Notes under the pieces: model-generated
Databases searched by the model: none
Seen by the model: the letters and a program-made list of their open reading frames with translations, nothing else
What the model was told of the DNA's origin: nothing
Part shown: positions 26,494 through 35,910 of the stretch, piece after piece
How the letters are laid out: every line of letters starts with the position of its first letter
How positions within the stretch are numbered: the stretch's first letter is position 1
Assembly (NCBI GenBank): GCA_028532765.1
Contig: JAQQAR010000010.1
Coordinates: 1 to 64,000, forward strand
DNA from: Sphaerochaetaceae bacterium
GTDB lineage: Bacteria; Spirochaetota; Spirochaetia; Sphaerochaetales; Sphaerochaetaceae
Length of the DNA: 64,000 bases
Direction of reading: 5' to 3'
Translations under genes and position numbers: made by a program

Positions 26494-27303
26494 CTATTTT
26501 GTCAATATATATCGTTCAAAAGCCAAGGCAACCCCATCATGTTCATTGGAATCCGTAATCACATGGGCATGGGATTTCACTTCATCCGATGCATTGTCCA
26601 TAGCCACTGCAAGTGCAGCAATGCCAAACATCGGTAGATCATTCAGGCCGTCACCGATTACCATCAAGGAGCTTTCATCCTTTCCGAGTAGGGAAAGCAA
26701 TACCTGGAGGCTGCTCGCTTTTTGCACACCTTTGGCGGTAATTTCCATGAAACAGGGCTCACTGAAGCCCAAATCAGCAACATCCCCAACCAATGGCAAC
26801 AGATCTTCCCTTGCCTTCTGCAAGAGAAGCGGTTCTCCTACGATCATAACTTTTGGCATCGGGTGTTGTACTTCCTCGATGAGATTGGAAACTTTCCTGA
26901 TAGGTATGGCGTTGTTATAGGCTTCCTTGGCAACATGCACATCATCAGCCATTTCGGTAATAACACCTTCCTCATCGTAGGAAAGGGCAGCAAGGTGATG
27001 TTCACGAGCGTATGAGAAACATGTATGGATAGTCTCAAGGTCCACCGTACGTTCCCAGAGTACCTGACTTGTTCGTGTATCAAAGAGCTGTCCGCCATTA
27101 TAGGCCAGAATGGTGCCTTCACTGCCCATGAGGTCAAGGGAGGAAGCGACATGCTCGATACCCAAGAGTGGTCTGCCACTGGCCAAGACGATATGGCAAC
27201 CCTGTTCCCTGGCTCTTTTGATCGCATCCCTTGTGCGAGGGGTGATCTCCTTCTTCTCGTTGGTGAGCGTACCATCCAAGTCAAGAGCTACTACCGTATA
27301 CAT
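26494..27303 (-). CDS. Cof-type HAD sugar phosphatase
   Basis: Cytoplasmic phosphatase of 269 residues, Cof/YidA subfamily with the C2B cap. Motif I is ALDLDGTLTN (6-15), motif II VLASGR, motif III Lys in the TAKGVQKASSL segment and motif IV VIGDGLNDLPMF. Substrates in this family are sugar phosphates, pyridoxal phosphate or FMN, so the exact role is open. The ATG at 27301-27303 has GGAGG eight bases upstream; the open frame continuing back through the tRNA gene is rejected. A tRNA terminator separates it from tRNA-Pro, so it needs its own weak promoter or read-through. Confidence 0.92.
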   Translation of the reverse strand: MYTVVALDLDGTLTNEKKEITPRTRDAIKRAREQGCHIVLASGRPLLGIEHVASSLDLMGSEGTILAYNGGQLFDTRTSQVLWERTVDLETIHTCFSYAREHHLAALSYDEEGVITEMADDVHVAKEAYNNAIPIRKVSNLIEEVQHPMPKVMIVGEPLLLQKAREDLLPLVGDVADLGFSEPCFMEITAKGVQKASSLQVLLSLLGKDESSLMVIGDGLNDLPMFGIAALAVAMDNASDEVKSHAHVITDSNEHDGVALAFERYILTK

Positions 27304-27327
27304 GGGCATTTCCTCCATGAAAACAAA

Positions 27328-27362
27328 AGACTCCCCATTCCATTTCCTGAAACAAGGAGTCT
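27328..27362 (-). terminator. Terminator of the tRNA-Pro gene
   Basis: Arms AGACTCC and GGAGTCT (7 bp) with a small inner TTTC/GAAA stem, followed on the minus strand by TTTTGTTTT (27319-27327). Confidence 0.7.
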
Positions 27363-27374
27363 CTTTCTCTACGA

Positions 27375-27447
27375 TCGGGCAGAGAGGATTTGAACCTCCG
27401 ACCCCCTGGTCCCGAACCAGGTGCGCTAGCCCCTGCGCTACTACCCG
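27375..27447 (-). tRNA. tRNA-Pro, anticodon CGG
   Basis: The 73 bases fold as a tRNA: acceptor arms CGGGTAG/CTGCCCG, anticodon stem CCTGG/CCAGG around loop TTCGGGA (anticodon CGG), T-loop GTTCAAATC in the stem GGAGG/CCTCT, discriminator A. The CCA end is not encoded. It has its own consensus promoter (27469-27498) and terminator (27328-27362). Confidence 0.96.
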
Positions 27448-27468
27448 TAATCGATACAGCCGAGGTTC

Positions 27469-27498
27469 AATATACCTAATAGCTCTGAAGATTGTCAA
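27469..27498 (-). promoter_or_regulatory. Promoter of tRNA-Pro
   Basis: Minus strand TTGACA (27493-27498), 18 bp, TATATT (27469-27474); transcription would start about 15 bases before the mature tRNA. Confidence 0.7.
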
Positions 27499-27540
27499 GC
27501 GAAGCTAAATGACCTATATTGGCTATTCTCAACCTATTCA

Positions 27541-27595
27541 TTGACAGTGACTAGGTGAAATGGTATTTTTCATAAGACTGTCCGCAAAATGCGGA
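27541..27595 (+). promoter_or_regulatory. Promoter and 5'-UTR hairpin of the PpiD-like gene
   Basis: TTGACA (27541-27546), 17 bp, TATTTT (27564-27569). The leader then contains the perfect hairpin TCCGCA-AAA-TGCGGA (27581-27595), 26 bases before the ATG. Confidence 0.6.
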
Positions 27596-27621
27596 AAATG
27601 CACGGGAGAAAGAGGTTTATC

Positions 27622-29202
27622 ATGTCTTCAAACGACAACACAAATGGAAAGAAACCCGAAGAGAACGGGAAAGTACTCGCCTTCGGGAAAGAAAAGAAGA
27701 GCGCAGTAGAGAAAAAAGGCAAGAATGAAGCCGCACTCAAGCCGAAGCGTAAAATAACCATCGGATGGGTGTTTGGAATGATCGTCCTGATCCTGATTGC
27801 CATCTCCTTTGTGTTGGCCCCTGCTATTCAGGCCTTTGTCGGCCAAGGCACCAACAATGGAATTGTGTTTGGCAAATACGGCAAGGAAGAGATCAAGTAT
27901 GCTTATGGCAACTACTTCTATGACCAGGTCCAGAACTATGCCAATGAGTACAGCGGATCTGATGCAAACCAAACCCAAGCCCTTTACCAGATCTGGAAGA
28001 GCGCCTACGACAGCACGGTCTTGTTCACTGCGGTCAACCAGCTTGCTTCAAAAGCCGGAATCATTGCAGCTGATGATGTGGTAAAGCGTGCAATTATTGA
28101 AAGTGGTGCCTATGACAAAGATGGAAAATTCGATGTAAAGACCTATCAGGATGCTTCGGCTGAACGAAAGGCTTCTGTCGAGAAATCAATCCGGCGCGGC
28201 CTCCCCTACCAGATTGTAATTGACGATGTGGGTACGGTACTCTCTTCCTCATCTGAGGTTGATTACATCGCTGAAATGGCAGGTAATGGAAGAACGTTCC
28301 GATACCTCAGCCTTAATCCTGAACTCTATCCTGATGAACTAGCTTCACAGTATGCACTGCAGAACAAGCAACTCTTCTACAGCATGGATATGAGCATCAT
28401 CAGCATGGACAGCCAGGAAAATGCCCAGGCAGTGTATGACTCCATCGTAGGTGGCGAGATCTCTTTTGAAGAGGCTGCAACCCAGAACAGTCTTGACTCC
28501 TATGCAGCTGAAGAAGGAAAGGTTGGCCGTCTGTACTACTACGGTCTGGTTTCCAACTTCAAGAATGCTGATGAAGCAGTTTCCTTGCTCTCCGCAAAAA
28601 GCGGTGATGTACTTGGCCCCTTTGAGGCAAATGGTGCATGGGCAATCTACAAGCTGAACAGCACGCCAGAGGAAGCTGACTACGCAAGCGAAGAACTCCT
28701 GGCTTCCGTAAAGGCATACCTGGCAACCAGCGATAGTGACATCATAGACACCTTCCTTGCTGACCTTGCTGCAGATTTGCAGGCAGAGGCTGCAAGCAAA
28801 GGACTTGAAGAAGTCGCACTTGAGCAGGAGCTCTCGTTGATTGATGTAAGCGCAACTCCCTATAACTTGGGAGAGAGCCAGTACATGAGCAACTTCTCCT
28901 ATACCGATAATGCAGGGCTGCTCGCCAATGCTGCCAGAAATGAAGATGTTGCCAAGCAACTCTACACTGCAGAAGAGAACACTCTGCTTGATCCAATCAA
29001 GTCTGGTACTTCCTACCTCCTTGTTGAGACTGGTGAAGATGTCCAGGACGATACCATGGGCAGTTATATCACCATGTTCTATGACTACTACAGTGGAACT
29101 CAGAACCAGCAGGACTTCAGTCAAGCACTCTACTCCTCTGATGCATTTGAGGACAACTTCCTGACCACATTCCTCAACGTAGTACTGGGACAGAGCGAAT
29201 AA
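27622..29202 (+). CDS. PpiD/SurA-like periplasmic peptidyl-prolyl isomerase
   Basis: Membrane-anchored periplasmic foldase of 526 residues. A charged cytoplasmic N-terminus (about 1-48), one transmembrane helix (about 50-73, WVFGMIVLILIAISFVLAPAI), then a SurA_N-like helical region and a divergent parvulin (rotamase) segment around FYSMDMSIISMDSQENAQAVYDSI...GRLYYYGLV...KSGDVLGPFEANGAWAIYKL. Such proteins help fold or chaperone outer-membrane proteins, fitting the many barrel proteins in this window. ATG at 27622 follows AGAGG by six bases; an ATG 11 codons earlier is weaker. Followed by a strong terminator. Confidence 0.82.
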   Translation: MSSNDNTNGKKPEENGKVLAFGKEKKSAVEKKGKNEAALKPKRKITIGWVFGMIVLILIAISFVLAPAIQAFVGQGTNNGIVFGKYGKEEIKYAYGNYFYDQVQNYANEYSGSDANQTQALYQIWKSAYDSTVLFTAVNQLASKAGIIAADDVVKRAIIESGAYDKDGKFDVKTYQDASAERKASVEKSIRRGLPYQIVIDDVGTVLSSSSEVDYIAEMAGNGRTFRYLSLNPELYPDELASQYALQNKQLFYSMDMSIISMDSQENAQAVYDSIVGGEISFEEAATQNSLDSYAAEEGKVGRLYYYGLVSNFKNADEAVSLLSAKSGDVLGPFEANGAWAIYKLNSTPEEADYASEELLASVKAYLATSDSDIIDTFLADLAADLQAEAASKGLEEVALEQELSLIDVSATPYNLGESQYMSNFSYTDNAGLLANAARNEDVAKQLYTAEENTLLDPIKSGTSYLLVETGEDVQDDTMGSYITMFYDYYSGTQNQQDFSQALYSSDAFEDNFLTTFLNVVLGQSE

Positions 29203-29225
29203 CCTTTTTTCTCCATATAACTATC

Positions 29226-29255
29226 AAGCCGGTACTGATGTGCCGGCTTTTTTTA
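29226..29255 (+). terminator. Rho-independent terminator after the PpiD-like gene
   Basis: AAGCCGGTAC/GTGCCGGCTT stem (10 bp with one G-U, loop TGAT) followed by a run of eight T. Confidence 0.85.
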
Positions 29256-29286
29256 TTACCGGTTTCGTGGTAGATTACAGCTACCC

Positions 29287-30363
29287 ATGAAACGATCATC
29301 ACGCTTAATCCTTAGAATATTGATACTGCTCATTGTAGCGCTAATACTCATTGTAGGGATTGCGTCGTACATAATCATCGATCGCTTATCCAATACAAAA
29401 GTCTTTGAAGAAGTCAGCAGGCACACAGAAAGTGTTGTCAGTCCCCTAGAGCCCTTTGACCTACAGAAAGCGATTCATGAAGGAAAGGCTTTTACCTTGG
29501 AGTACCCAGAAAGCGGGGAGTTCACGATTCTCTGGGGAACCGATTTCCATCTTAGGAGGGGCCCCTTTTCAGGCAGGGATAAGCTCTATGCATTGATGGA
29601 AAGGGCCTTTGAAGAAACAGACCCTGACCTGACCGTCATATCCGGAGATCTGCTGTTCTCATTCAACGCAAAGGAGATGCTTATCGAGTTTGCAGCCTTC
29701 ATGGAGGAACATGGCCGGCTTTGGGCTTATACTTTTGGCAATCATGATGGAGAACATTACTATGACCGACCTGCACTTGCCAGTGTATTGGACGACTACC
29801 CCCATGCATTCTTCTCCACTGGTGAGGAGTGGGTACGTGGATATAGCAACTACCCGCTTGTACTGACACAGGATGGTGTGATGAAAAATGCACTTATGCT
29901 GCTTGATTCTCATCACAGCAGAATCTATGCAGATAATGTCATCGCTCCGGACTATATCTATCCATCCCAGATAGCGTGGTATCGTTGGGTAGAAGATGGC
30001 CTGGGAGAGATCCCCTTGTATGCCTTTACCCATATCCCATTACCCGAATTTAAATTGCTTTGGGAGAGTGGAACAGCAAAGGGGGTAAAACTTGATAAGA
30101 TTGTCAATGTACCCCTGGAAAACAGTGGCTTATTTGCCGCCATGCAGGAGAGAGGAAACACGGTGGCCATTTTCAGTGGCCATGACCATTTGAATGATTT
30201 TCATGGAGTTTGGAAATCCATAGACTTACACTATGGAAGAAGTGCAAGCTATGGGTCCTATGGATCCAGAAACCACGCAAAAGGACTGAAAACCATCACG
30301 CTCTATGCTGATGATACTCCCTATATGGTACAAACCTATACCGTGGACCAGTGGGGACTATAG
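29287..30363 (+). CDS. Membrane-anchored metallophosphoesterase
   Basis: Calcineurin-like phosphoesterase of 358 residues, anchored by an N-terminal helix (about 8-30) with the catalytic domain probably in the periplasm. All metal motifs are present: GTDFHL (D-x-H), VISGDLLF, TFGNHDGEH, the single His in FTHIPLPEF and FSGHDHLND. Substrate is unknown; relatives act on phospholipids, nucleotides or cell-wall phosphate esters. No ribosome-binding site is visible before the ATG, 10 bases after a TAGATT hexamer. The DUF2804 gene follows immediately and is probably co-transcribed. Confidence 0.9.
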   Translation: MKRSSRLILRILILLIVALILIVGIASYIIIDRLSNTKVFEEVSRHTESVVSPLEPFDLQKAIHEGKAFTLEYPESGEFTILWGTDFHLRRGPFSGRDKLYALMERAFEETDPDLTVISGDLLFSFNAKEMLIEFAAFMEEHGRLWAYTFGNHDGEHYYDRPALASVLDDYPHAFFSTGEEWVRGYSNYPLVLTQDGVMKNALMLLDSHHSRIYADNVIAPDYIYPSQIAWYRWVEDGLGEIPLYAFTHIPLPEFKLLWESGTAKGVKLDKIVNVPLENSGLFAAMQERGNTVAIFSGHDHLNDFHGVWKSIDLHYGRSASYGSYGSRNHAKGLKTITLYADDTPYMVQTYTVDQWGL

Positions 30364-30374
30364 GAGGAACAGCG

Positions 30375-31415
30375 GTGGAACACGAAGTAACACAGAAGCA
30401 GGACCTACTCAACAAGAAGGGACGTATCATGGAAGAAGGTTGGGCTCGCCATCCGCTTTGGCGATATGAACGGTCATTCATAAAGGGCGGGCGTCTCAGG
30501 ATCAAGGAGTGGGATTACTATGCAGTTATCAATACAGAGAAACGCTATGCAGTAACTGCTACAATCAGTGACCTAGGGTATGCAGCGCTCTTTGCTATCA
30601 GTTATATAGATTTTGAGCGAAAAGCGGTAAGCCAGACTGATGCACTGCGCTTTTTCTCCCTTGGAAAGATTGGCCTGAGTGCTTCCAGTACTGAGGATAA
30701 CCAAGTTTCCTGGTCAAACACCAACCTGCGACTTGCCTTTATCAAGAAGGGAACACAACGGCACTTGATGGTTGCATGCCCTTCCCTTGTACTCCCTGAC
30801 GGAAGTGTGGGTCTCGACTTTGACATAGTCCTCACCCAAGAACAGGAATCAGAGAGCCTGAATATTGCAACCAGCTGGAGTGAACAGCGTAAGGCGTTCT
30901 ATTTAAACGAGAAGGTCAACTGCCTCCCTGCCAAGGGGAATATTCGAAGGGGTATGGATAGTGAGGAATTACTCAGGGGGGAGGCATGGGGTGTCCTTGA
31001 CTGGGGACGTGGCCGATGGACCTATACAAACACCTGGTACTGGGCGAGTGTCTCTGCATTGGTGGAGAATGTTCCCTTCGGCTTGAACCTTGGCTATGGG
31101 TTTTCTGACAGAAGCTCTGCGAGTGAGAATGCCATCTTCTATAACGGCAAGATACATAAGCTCGAAACGGTGGAATTTGTGTTCTCCAAGGAAGACCTGT
31201 ACAAGGCTTGGAGAATCAAGGACGACGAAGGCAGGCTCAACATGGTATTCACCCCGGTGGTTGACCGCTCCAGCAAAACCAATTTTGTCGTGATACAATC
31301 CAAGCAACACCAGCTGTTTGGGTATTTTAGCGGAACCTGTATTCTTGATGATGGCTCTGAGATTGCAATCAAGGAGGTCCCTGGTTTTGCAGAAGAGGTC
31401 TACAATCGATGGTAG
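30375..31415 (+). CDS. DUF2804-family protein
   Basis: Protein of 346 residues of the DUF2804 family, whose function is unknown. The family hallmark is GEAWGVLDWGRGRWTYTNTWYWASVS near residue 205-230, plus NLGYGFSDRSSASENAIFYNGK and a WRIKDDEGRLNMVFTP region; the fold is predicted mainly beta, similar to lipocalin-like lipid-handling proteins. No signal peptide or membrane helix. GTG at 30375 is preceded seven bases by GGAGG, which lies just after the metallophosphoesterase stop; an ATG inside that gene has no such site. Co-transcription with the phosphoesterase suggests a shared pathway, perhaps on lipids; this is inference. Confidence 0.82.
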   Translation: MEHEVTQKQDLLNKKGRIMEEGWARHPLWRYERSFIKGGRLRIKEWDYYAVINTEKRYAVTATISDLGYAALFAISYIDFERKAVSQTDALRFFSLGKIGLSASSTEDNQVSWSNTNLRLAFIKKGTQRHLMVACPSLVLPDGSVGLDFDIVLTQEQESESLNIATSWSEQRKAFYLNEKVNCLPAKGNIRRGMDSEELLRGEAWGVLDWGRGRWTYTNTWYWASVSALVENVPFGLNLGYGFSDRSSASENAIFYNGKIHKLETVEFVFSKEDLYKAWRIKDDEGRLNMVFTPVVDRSSKTNFVVIQSKQHQLFGYFSGTCILDDGSEIAIKEVPGFAEEVYNRW

Positions 31416-31545
31416 GGCTTTTCCCATAATTCGGATGTGTATGTCTTGCAAGAACTTGTTCATTTGTATAAACTGGGGAAGTTGTATTGCATGTCTCGGT
31501 ATTTAACCGATAATCCACTCATACATTAACATTATCAGGAGTTCC

Positions 31546-33417
31546 ATGTCAGAGTTATTAAGCTTTGCGGACCTAGGACTGTCCGCTCAAACCATTGCCG
31601 CCGTCAAATCCAAGGGATTTGAAGAACCAACAAAGATCCAAGCAGCGTGTATTCCATTGCTTCTCAAGGATCAGGTTGATGTCATCGGCCAAGCCCAAAC
31701 CGGAACCGGCAAAACTGCCGCTTTCGGTCTCCCCATTCTAGAAATCGTAGACCCTTCTGTAAGGCAGGTCCAGGCACTTATCCTCGCTCCCACGAGAGAG
31801 TTGGCTGTTCAGGTTGCCGAAGAGATTAATTCTCTGAAGGGAGATCGTCATTTGGAAATCGCCGCTGTCTATGGAGGAGCCTCCATGGACTTACAGCTCA
31901 GAAAGCTACGCCGAGGTGTCCACGTAGTTGTCGGTACCCCCGGTCGTATCCTCGACCACCTCAGAAGAGGTTCTCTCAAGCTGGATCAGCTGAAGTTCGT
32001 TGTTTTGGACGAAGCTGATGAGATGCTTGATATGGGATTTGTCGAGGATATTGAGGAAGTATTGAAGCAGACTCCGGAAAACAAGCGGATGCTCTGTTTC
32101 TCTGCTACCATGCCCGCCCCTATCCAGCGTCTTGCCGGGAGATTCATGCATGAGCCTCAAATGGTAAAGATCAAGCAGGAGACCCCTACCAGCGATCTCA
32201 CCGACCAGATTTACGTTGAGGTAAGAGAATCGGACAAGTTCGAAGCATTGACCCGTATCATCGATATGGAAGAGAGCTTCTACGGAATTGTCTTCTGTAG
32301 GACCAAGGTCCAATGTGATGAAATCGGCCGAAAGCTGATGGATCGTGGGTATGATGCAGAACCACTGCATGGTGACCTTTCCCAAAAACAGAGAGAAAAC
32401 ATCCTGCACAAAATGCGGGACAGATCGATCAGTATCATCGTTGCCACTGATGTGGCTGCCCGTGGTATCGACATCTCGGACCTCACCCATGTTATCAACT
32501 TCTCTCTCCCTGAAGATCCCGAAGCTTATATCCACCGTATCGGAAGAACCGGTAGAGCAGGAAAGAGTGGTATTGCCATCACCTTTGTAGGCCCCAGGGA
32601 GTTCAGACGATTCAGCTTCATCCAGAAGGTATCAAAATCAGAAATTCGACGTGAGTCAGTACCTGATGCAAATGATATCATTGAGACCAAACGAACAAGG
32701 ATTATCAGCCAGCTCTCTGCCATTACTACGGAGGAAGGACAGGAAAGCCCCTTCCTTACCATTGCAGAACAGCTCTTGGAGGACAAGCGTCCTGAGGAAG
32801 TGGTAGCTTCCTTGCTTGACCACTTCTACAAGGATGAGTTGGATGTATCAAAGTATCAACACATCTCTTCGGGAAGGAAGGAACGTGGTTCAAGAGAACA
32901 ACGCAGTGAAGATAATGGTTTTACCCGTCTCTTCATTGCTCGTGGCAGGAAAGATGGTCTGGACAAGCGTAGGCTCGTTGACTATTTGATTGAACAAGTT
33001 GGAGCTGAGGATCGTGACATCCAGAATGTAACGGTCAGGGATGATTTCTCCTTCGTCAGTGCTCCACTGCAGGTTGCTGAGCGCATCTTGCAGACATTCA
33101 GCTCTGTGGGTTCAGAAGGTAAGCCGATCATCACCAGAGCGAAACCGGATAACCCCAACGGGAAGCACCTCGCTGGAAGAAGAGGCGACCGCTATGACGA
33201 TCGTTTCAGTTCTTCTGATCGAAGAAGCTCCGGCAGACGGCCTCGTAGAGGCAATGATGATTATCAGCCGTATGGAAGGGATTCCTATGGCGGTGGCGAT
33301 GATTATTACTCCCGGCCTAGTAGTTTCCAGGATGACCGTTCTAGCCGTTCCCATGGAAAATACAATACTTCAAAAGGGAAAAAAAGTTCTCGCTCCAAAA
33401 AGAGGTATCGGGACTAA
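31546..33417 (+). CDS. deaD: DEAD-box RNA helicase, DeaD/CsdA type
   Basis: ATP-dependent RNA helicase of 623 residues used in ribosome assembly, cold adaptation and RNA decay. Motifs in order: Q-motif FEEPTKIQAACIP, Walker A AQTGTGKT, PTRELA, GTPGRI, VLDEADEML, SATMP, and the second RecA domain with RGIDI and HRIGRTGRAG. A DbpA-like RNA-binding domain follows (FTRLFIARGRKDGLDKRRLVDYL, about 463-485), then a low-complexity tail rich in Arg, Ser, Gly, Asp and Tyr and ending KKSSRSKKRYRD. CAGGAG precedes the ATG. The 130 bp upstream hold a small hairpin TCGGT/ACCGA (31496-31510). Confidence 0.95.
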   Translation: MSELLSFADLGLSAQTIAAVKSKGFEEPTKIQAACIPLLLKDQVDVIGQAQTGTGKTAAFGLPILEIVDPSVRQVQALILAPTRELAVQVAEEINSLKGDRHLEIAAVYGGASMDLQLRKLRRGVHVVVGTPGRILDHLRRGSLKLDQLKFVVLDEADEMLDMGFVEDIEEVLKQTPENKRMLCFSATMPAPIQRLAGRFMHEPQMVKIKQETPTSDLTDQIYVEVRESDKFEALTRIIDMEESFYGIVFCRTKVQCDEIGRKLMDRGYDAEPLHGDLSQKQRENILHKMRDRSISIIVATDVAARGIDISDLTHVINFSLPEDPEAYIHRIGRTGRAGKSGIAITFVGPREFRRFSFIQKVSKSEIRRESVPDANDIIETKRTRIISQLSAITTEEGQESPFLTIAEQLLEDKRPEEVVASLLDHFYKDELDVSKYQHISSGRKERGSREQRSEDNGFTRLFIARGRKDGLDKRRLVDYLIEQVGAEDRDIQNVTVRDDFSFVSAPLQVAERILQTFSSVGSEGKPIITRAKPDNPNGKHLAGRRGDRYDDRFSSSDRRSSGRRPRRGNDDYQPYGRDSYGGGDDYYSRPSSFQDDRSSRSHGKYNTSKGKKSSRSKKRYRD

Positions 33418-33424
33418 TTAACAT

Positions 33425-33452
33425 ACACCCACTTGTACTTCCAAGTGGGTGT
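33425..33452 (+). terminator. Terminator hairpin after the DEAD-box helicase gene
   Basis: Perfect 11-bp arms ACACCCACTTG/CAAGTGGGTGT with a six-base loop; the following T-run is weak (TTTCACC). Confidence 0.65.
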
Positions 33453-33504
33453 TTCACCTGTTCTTCCATGCTATACTGGTAGGCCGAATTGAGTTTGGAG
33501 TGGT

Positions 33505-35910
33505 ATGAAATTCGATTTTCTTTCCTTTGTTGGCAAGCATAGCAAAATCACCTTGGTTCTCGTTCTCTTGGTAACCGTATTCTTCGGCTATCATGCAGCC
33601 CATTTGCAGCTTGATGCTGATTACGTCACCTTGATGAATGAAAGTGAGACACCCTCCTTATATCAAGGAGGAGAAGGTCCCTATGTTCCTCCCGTACAAG
33701 GTTCTCTCGTTGAAGATATAACCATCCCTGAAACCATGCAGCTTGAGACTGACATGCTTGGGAATCATCTCATCGCTGATATTTCCGCAAGTACCCCAGA
33801 GGAAGAACCACCATATACAACAACCTATCTCGTATTGGTAGAGAGTGAGAATCTGTTCGAGGCGGACACGCTTAACATCATCAGCACCACAATGGAACAT
33901 TTGGATGCCACTGAGTACTTGGGTAACAAGTTTTCGGTGCTCGATTTCGTGACACTGGAAAAGAAAGGCACCAGACTCATAAGTGTCCCCTTCTCATCCC
34001 AGGATGAGTGGGATGAGGCCGATGCCCAAATACTTAGACAACGATTAGAAAAAGATCCCATCGTAAAGAACTACCTGGTCAGTGATGATCTGAGAGGAAT
34101 GCTGTTTTCCTTTGATTCAATAGCACTTACCCCAGAACAGGAGAGAGAGCTATCGACAATGCTTGATCCCTTGAGAGAGGAAGGGATGGCAGTACATATC
34201 AATGGTGGAGCGGTTATCACCAACCTCTTGGTCAAGTACCTCAGCAGGGACCTCAGCATTCTACTCACCCTCTGCTTCATCGCAATCCTCATTGTGTATT
34301 ACCTGAGTTTTAGGGCAAAGCGAAGTGTATTGCTCCCCTTCTCCATGTCCGTCATTGGTATCATCTGGACCTTTGGTACCATGCGACTACTCGGATATTC
34401 ACTCACCATTGTCAATATCGTGACACCCTGTATGGTACTTAACCTTGGATCTTCCTATGCTATTCACGTCATCGGAGAGTATTATACTGACTATGCGAAG
34501 GGAATGAACTCCATCGAATCCACCAAGAAAATACTCAGGACTATCTTCTTCGCCTGTCTGACGACGGTTATCGGATTTCTTAGCCTACTTTTCTCCCAGA
34601 CCCCCGCACTCAGGGAGTTTGGAATCGCTGTCGGCATCGGCGTAACCTACTGTGCAATCCTCGCTTCGACCTATCTTCCAGCTCAGCTCAGTCTGGTTGT
34701 CCCTCCCAAGAAGGCGCAGATCAGAACGTACAAGAAAGGATATCTTGCACAGCTCGTAGTGGTGATCGACAACCTCGTCAAGAAAAAATATGTACTATTT
34801 TTTCTTCTCTGGCTTGTGGTTATTGCTGGCTATGGGCTGACCAAGGACCATATTTCTGTAAACACCAATTACATGTCCTACCTACCCAAAAAGGACACAT
34901 TCGCCCAGAGCTCACGCCACTTTGCCCAGAAGATGGGAGGAGACACTCCCTATATCATCACCATAGAGGCCCCCGAGGGTACAGAGCAATTCTTCCTCCA
35001 AAGCGAAAACCTATCTCAAGTATATGCTTTTGAACAGGCTATTCGTGCAGAACTACCTGATGTTCGGCAGATTCTCTCATTTGCAAGCTATGTAAGCTTT
35101 GCCAATGAGGTGTACAGTGGGGAAGAAGGCATCCCCTCCTCCAGAGGGTTACTGAACCTCATCAATCGCATGATTATCCTGATGAGCAACCAGAATGATG
35201 ATAATTTGGGAGCTATACTCAATCCTGAAGGAACCAAACTTACCATCTTCCTACAGAACTATGACTCTGTGGACAAGGATCTCATGACCATTTCCAGTTC
35301 CACCCGTATTGAAGAGGGCGTAAAGCGTTTGCTTCCACTTCTGCCTAACGGTACTCAGGTGACCCTGGGAGGAGAACCACACAAGGTGATTCACTTCTCC
35401 TCAACCTTGCTCTCAGACCAGAGCAAGAGCACCTATGCCAGTTACATATTGGTATTTCTTGTGGTTCTGTTGGCCTTCAAATCACTCTCCCTGGCTTTTT
35501 ATGCACTTATTCCTATTCTCACAGGGGTTATGGCAAACTACGTCTTCATGTACTTCTTCAATATCCCGTTCGACATGATCACGGTAAGTTTTGCAGCCGT
35601 GGCTGTAGGGGCAGGAATCGATGATGCAATCCACTTCCTCATACGGTACAAGAACAAGCTTGCTGAAGGGAAGCAGTCGATTGAGGTTATGTTGTCTGAG
35701 ACAATCAAGGAGACAGGGCGGCCCATCATCCTCACTACCCTGTCCATTATTGCTGGAATGATGATGTTCCTCTTTGCCAGCTATACCCCGGTACGTTACT
35801 TCGGAAGCCTGATGAGTATTGCCCTACTCAACTGCATGCTTGCCACCTTGGTGGTTATGCCTTCGGTTATTACGCTTACCACTCGTATCAAGCGTCGTCT
35901 CGCACACTGA
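33505..35910 (+). CDS. RND-superfamily exporter (MmpL/HpnN-like, COG1033)
   Basis: Inner-membrane exporter of 801 residues, about 12 helices in two repeats, each with one helix, a large periplasmic loop (about 38-250 and 450-640) and five further helices. Conserved segments SLTIVNIVTPCMVLNLGSSYAIHVIGEYY and AVAVGAGIDDAIHFLIRYKNK hold the polar GxxxD residues of the proton relay. This class moves lipids or hydrophobic compounds, not drugs through TolC. GGAG precedes the ATG. Its last 87 bp lie opposite the 3' end of the GT4 gene. With two lipid-type glycosyltransferases beside it, a role in moving a glycolipid is plausible but unproven. Confidence 0.88.
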   Translation: MKFDFLSFVGKHSKITLVLVLLVTVFFGYHAAHLQLDADYVTLMNESETPSLYQGGEGPYVPPVQGSLVEDITIPETMQLETDMLGNHLIADISASTPEEEPPYTTTYLVLVESENLFEADTLNIISTTMEHLDATEYLGNKFSVLDFVTLEKKGTRLISVPFSSQDEWDEADAQILRQRLEKDPIVKNYLVSDDLRGMLFSFDSIALTPEQERELSTMLDPLREEGMAVHINGGAVITNLLVKYLSRDLSILLTLCFIAILIVYYLSFRAKRSVLLPFSMSVIGIIWTFGTMRLLGYSLTIVNIVTPCMVLNLGSSYAIHVIGEYYTDYAKGMNSIESTKKILRTIFFACLTTVIGFLSLLFSQTPALREFGIAVGIGVTYCAILASTYLPAQLSLVVPPKKAQIRTYKKGYLAQLVVVIDNLVKKKYVLFFLLWLVVIAGYGLTKDHISVNTNYMSYLPKKDTFAQSSRHFAQKMGGDTPYIITIEAPEGTEQFFLQSENLSQVYAFEQAIRAELPDVRQILSFASYVSFANEVYSGEEGIPSSRGLLNLINRMIILMSNQNDDNLGAILNPEGTKLTIFLQNYDSVDKDLMTISSSTRIEEGVKRLLPLLPNGTQVTLGGEPHKVIHFSSTLLSDQSKSTYASYILVFLVVLLAFKSLSLAFYALIPILTGVMANYVFMYFFNIPFDMITVSFAAVAVGAGIDDAIHFLIRYKNKLAEGKQSIEVMLSETIKETGRPIILTTLSIIAGMMMFLFASYTPVRYFGSLMSIALLNCMLATLVVMPSVITLTTRIKRRLAH

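Noticed and set aside
27304..27498. N-terminal extension of the Cof-type phosphatase through the tRNA gene
   Set aside because: It would translate a tRNA and its terminator; the GGAGG site sets the start at 27303.
28345..29124. 259-residue minus-strand frame
   Set aside because: Antisense to the PpiD-like gene, no start signals.
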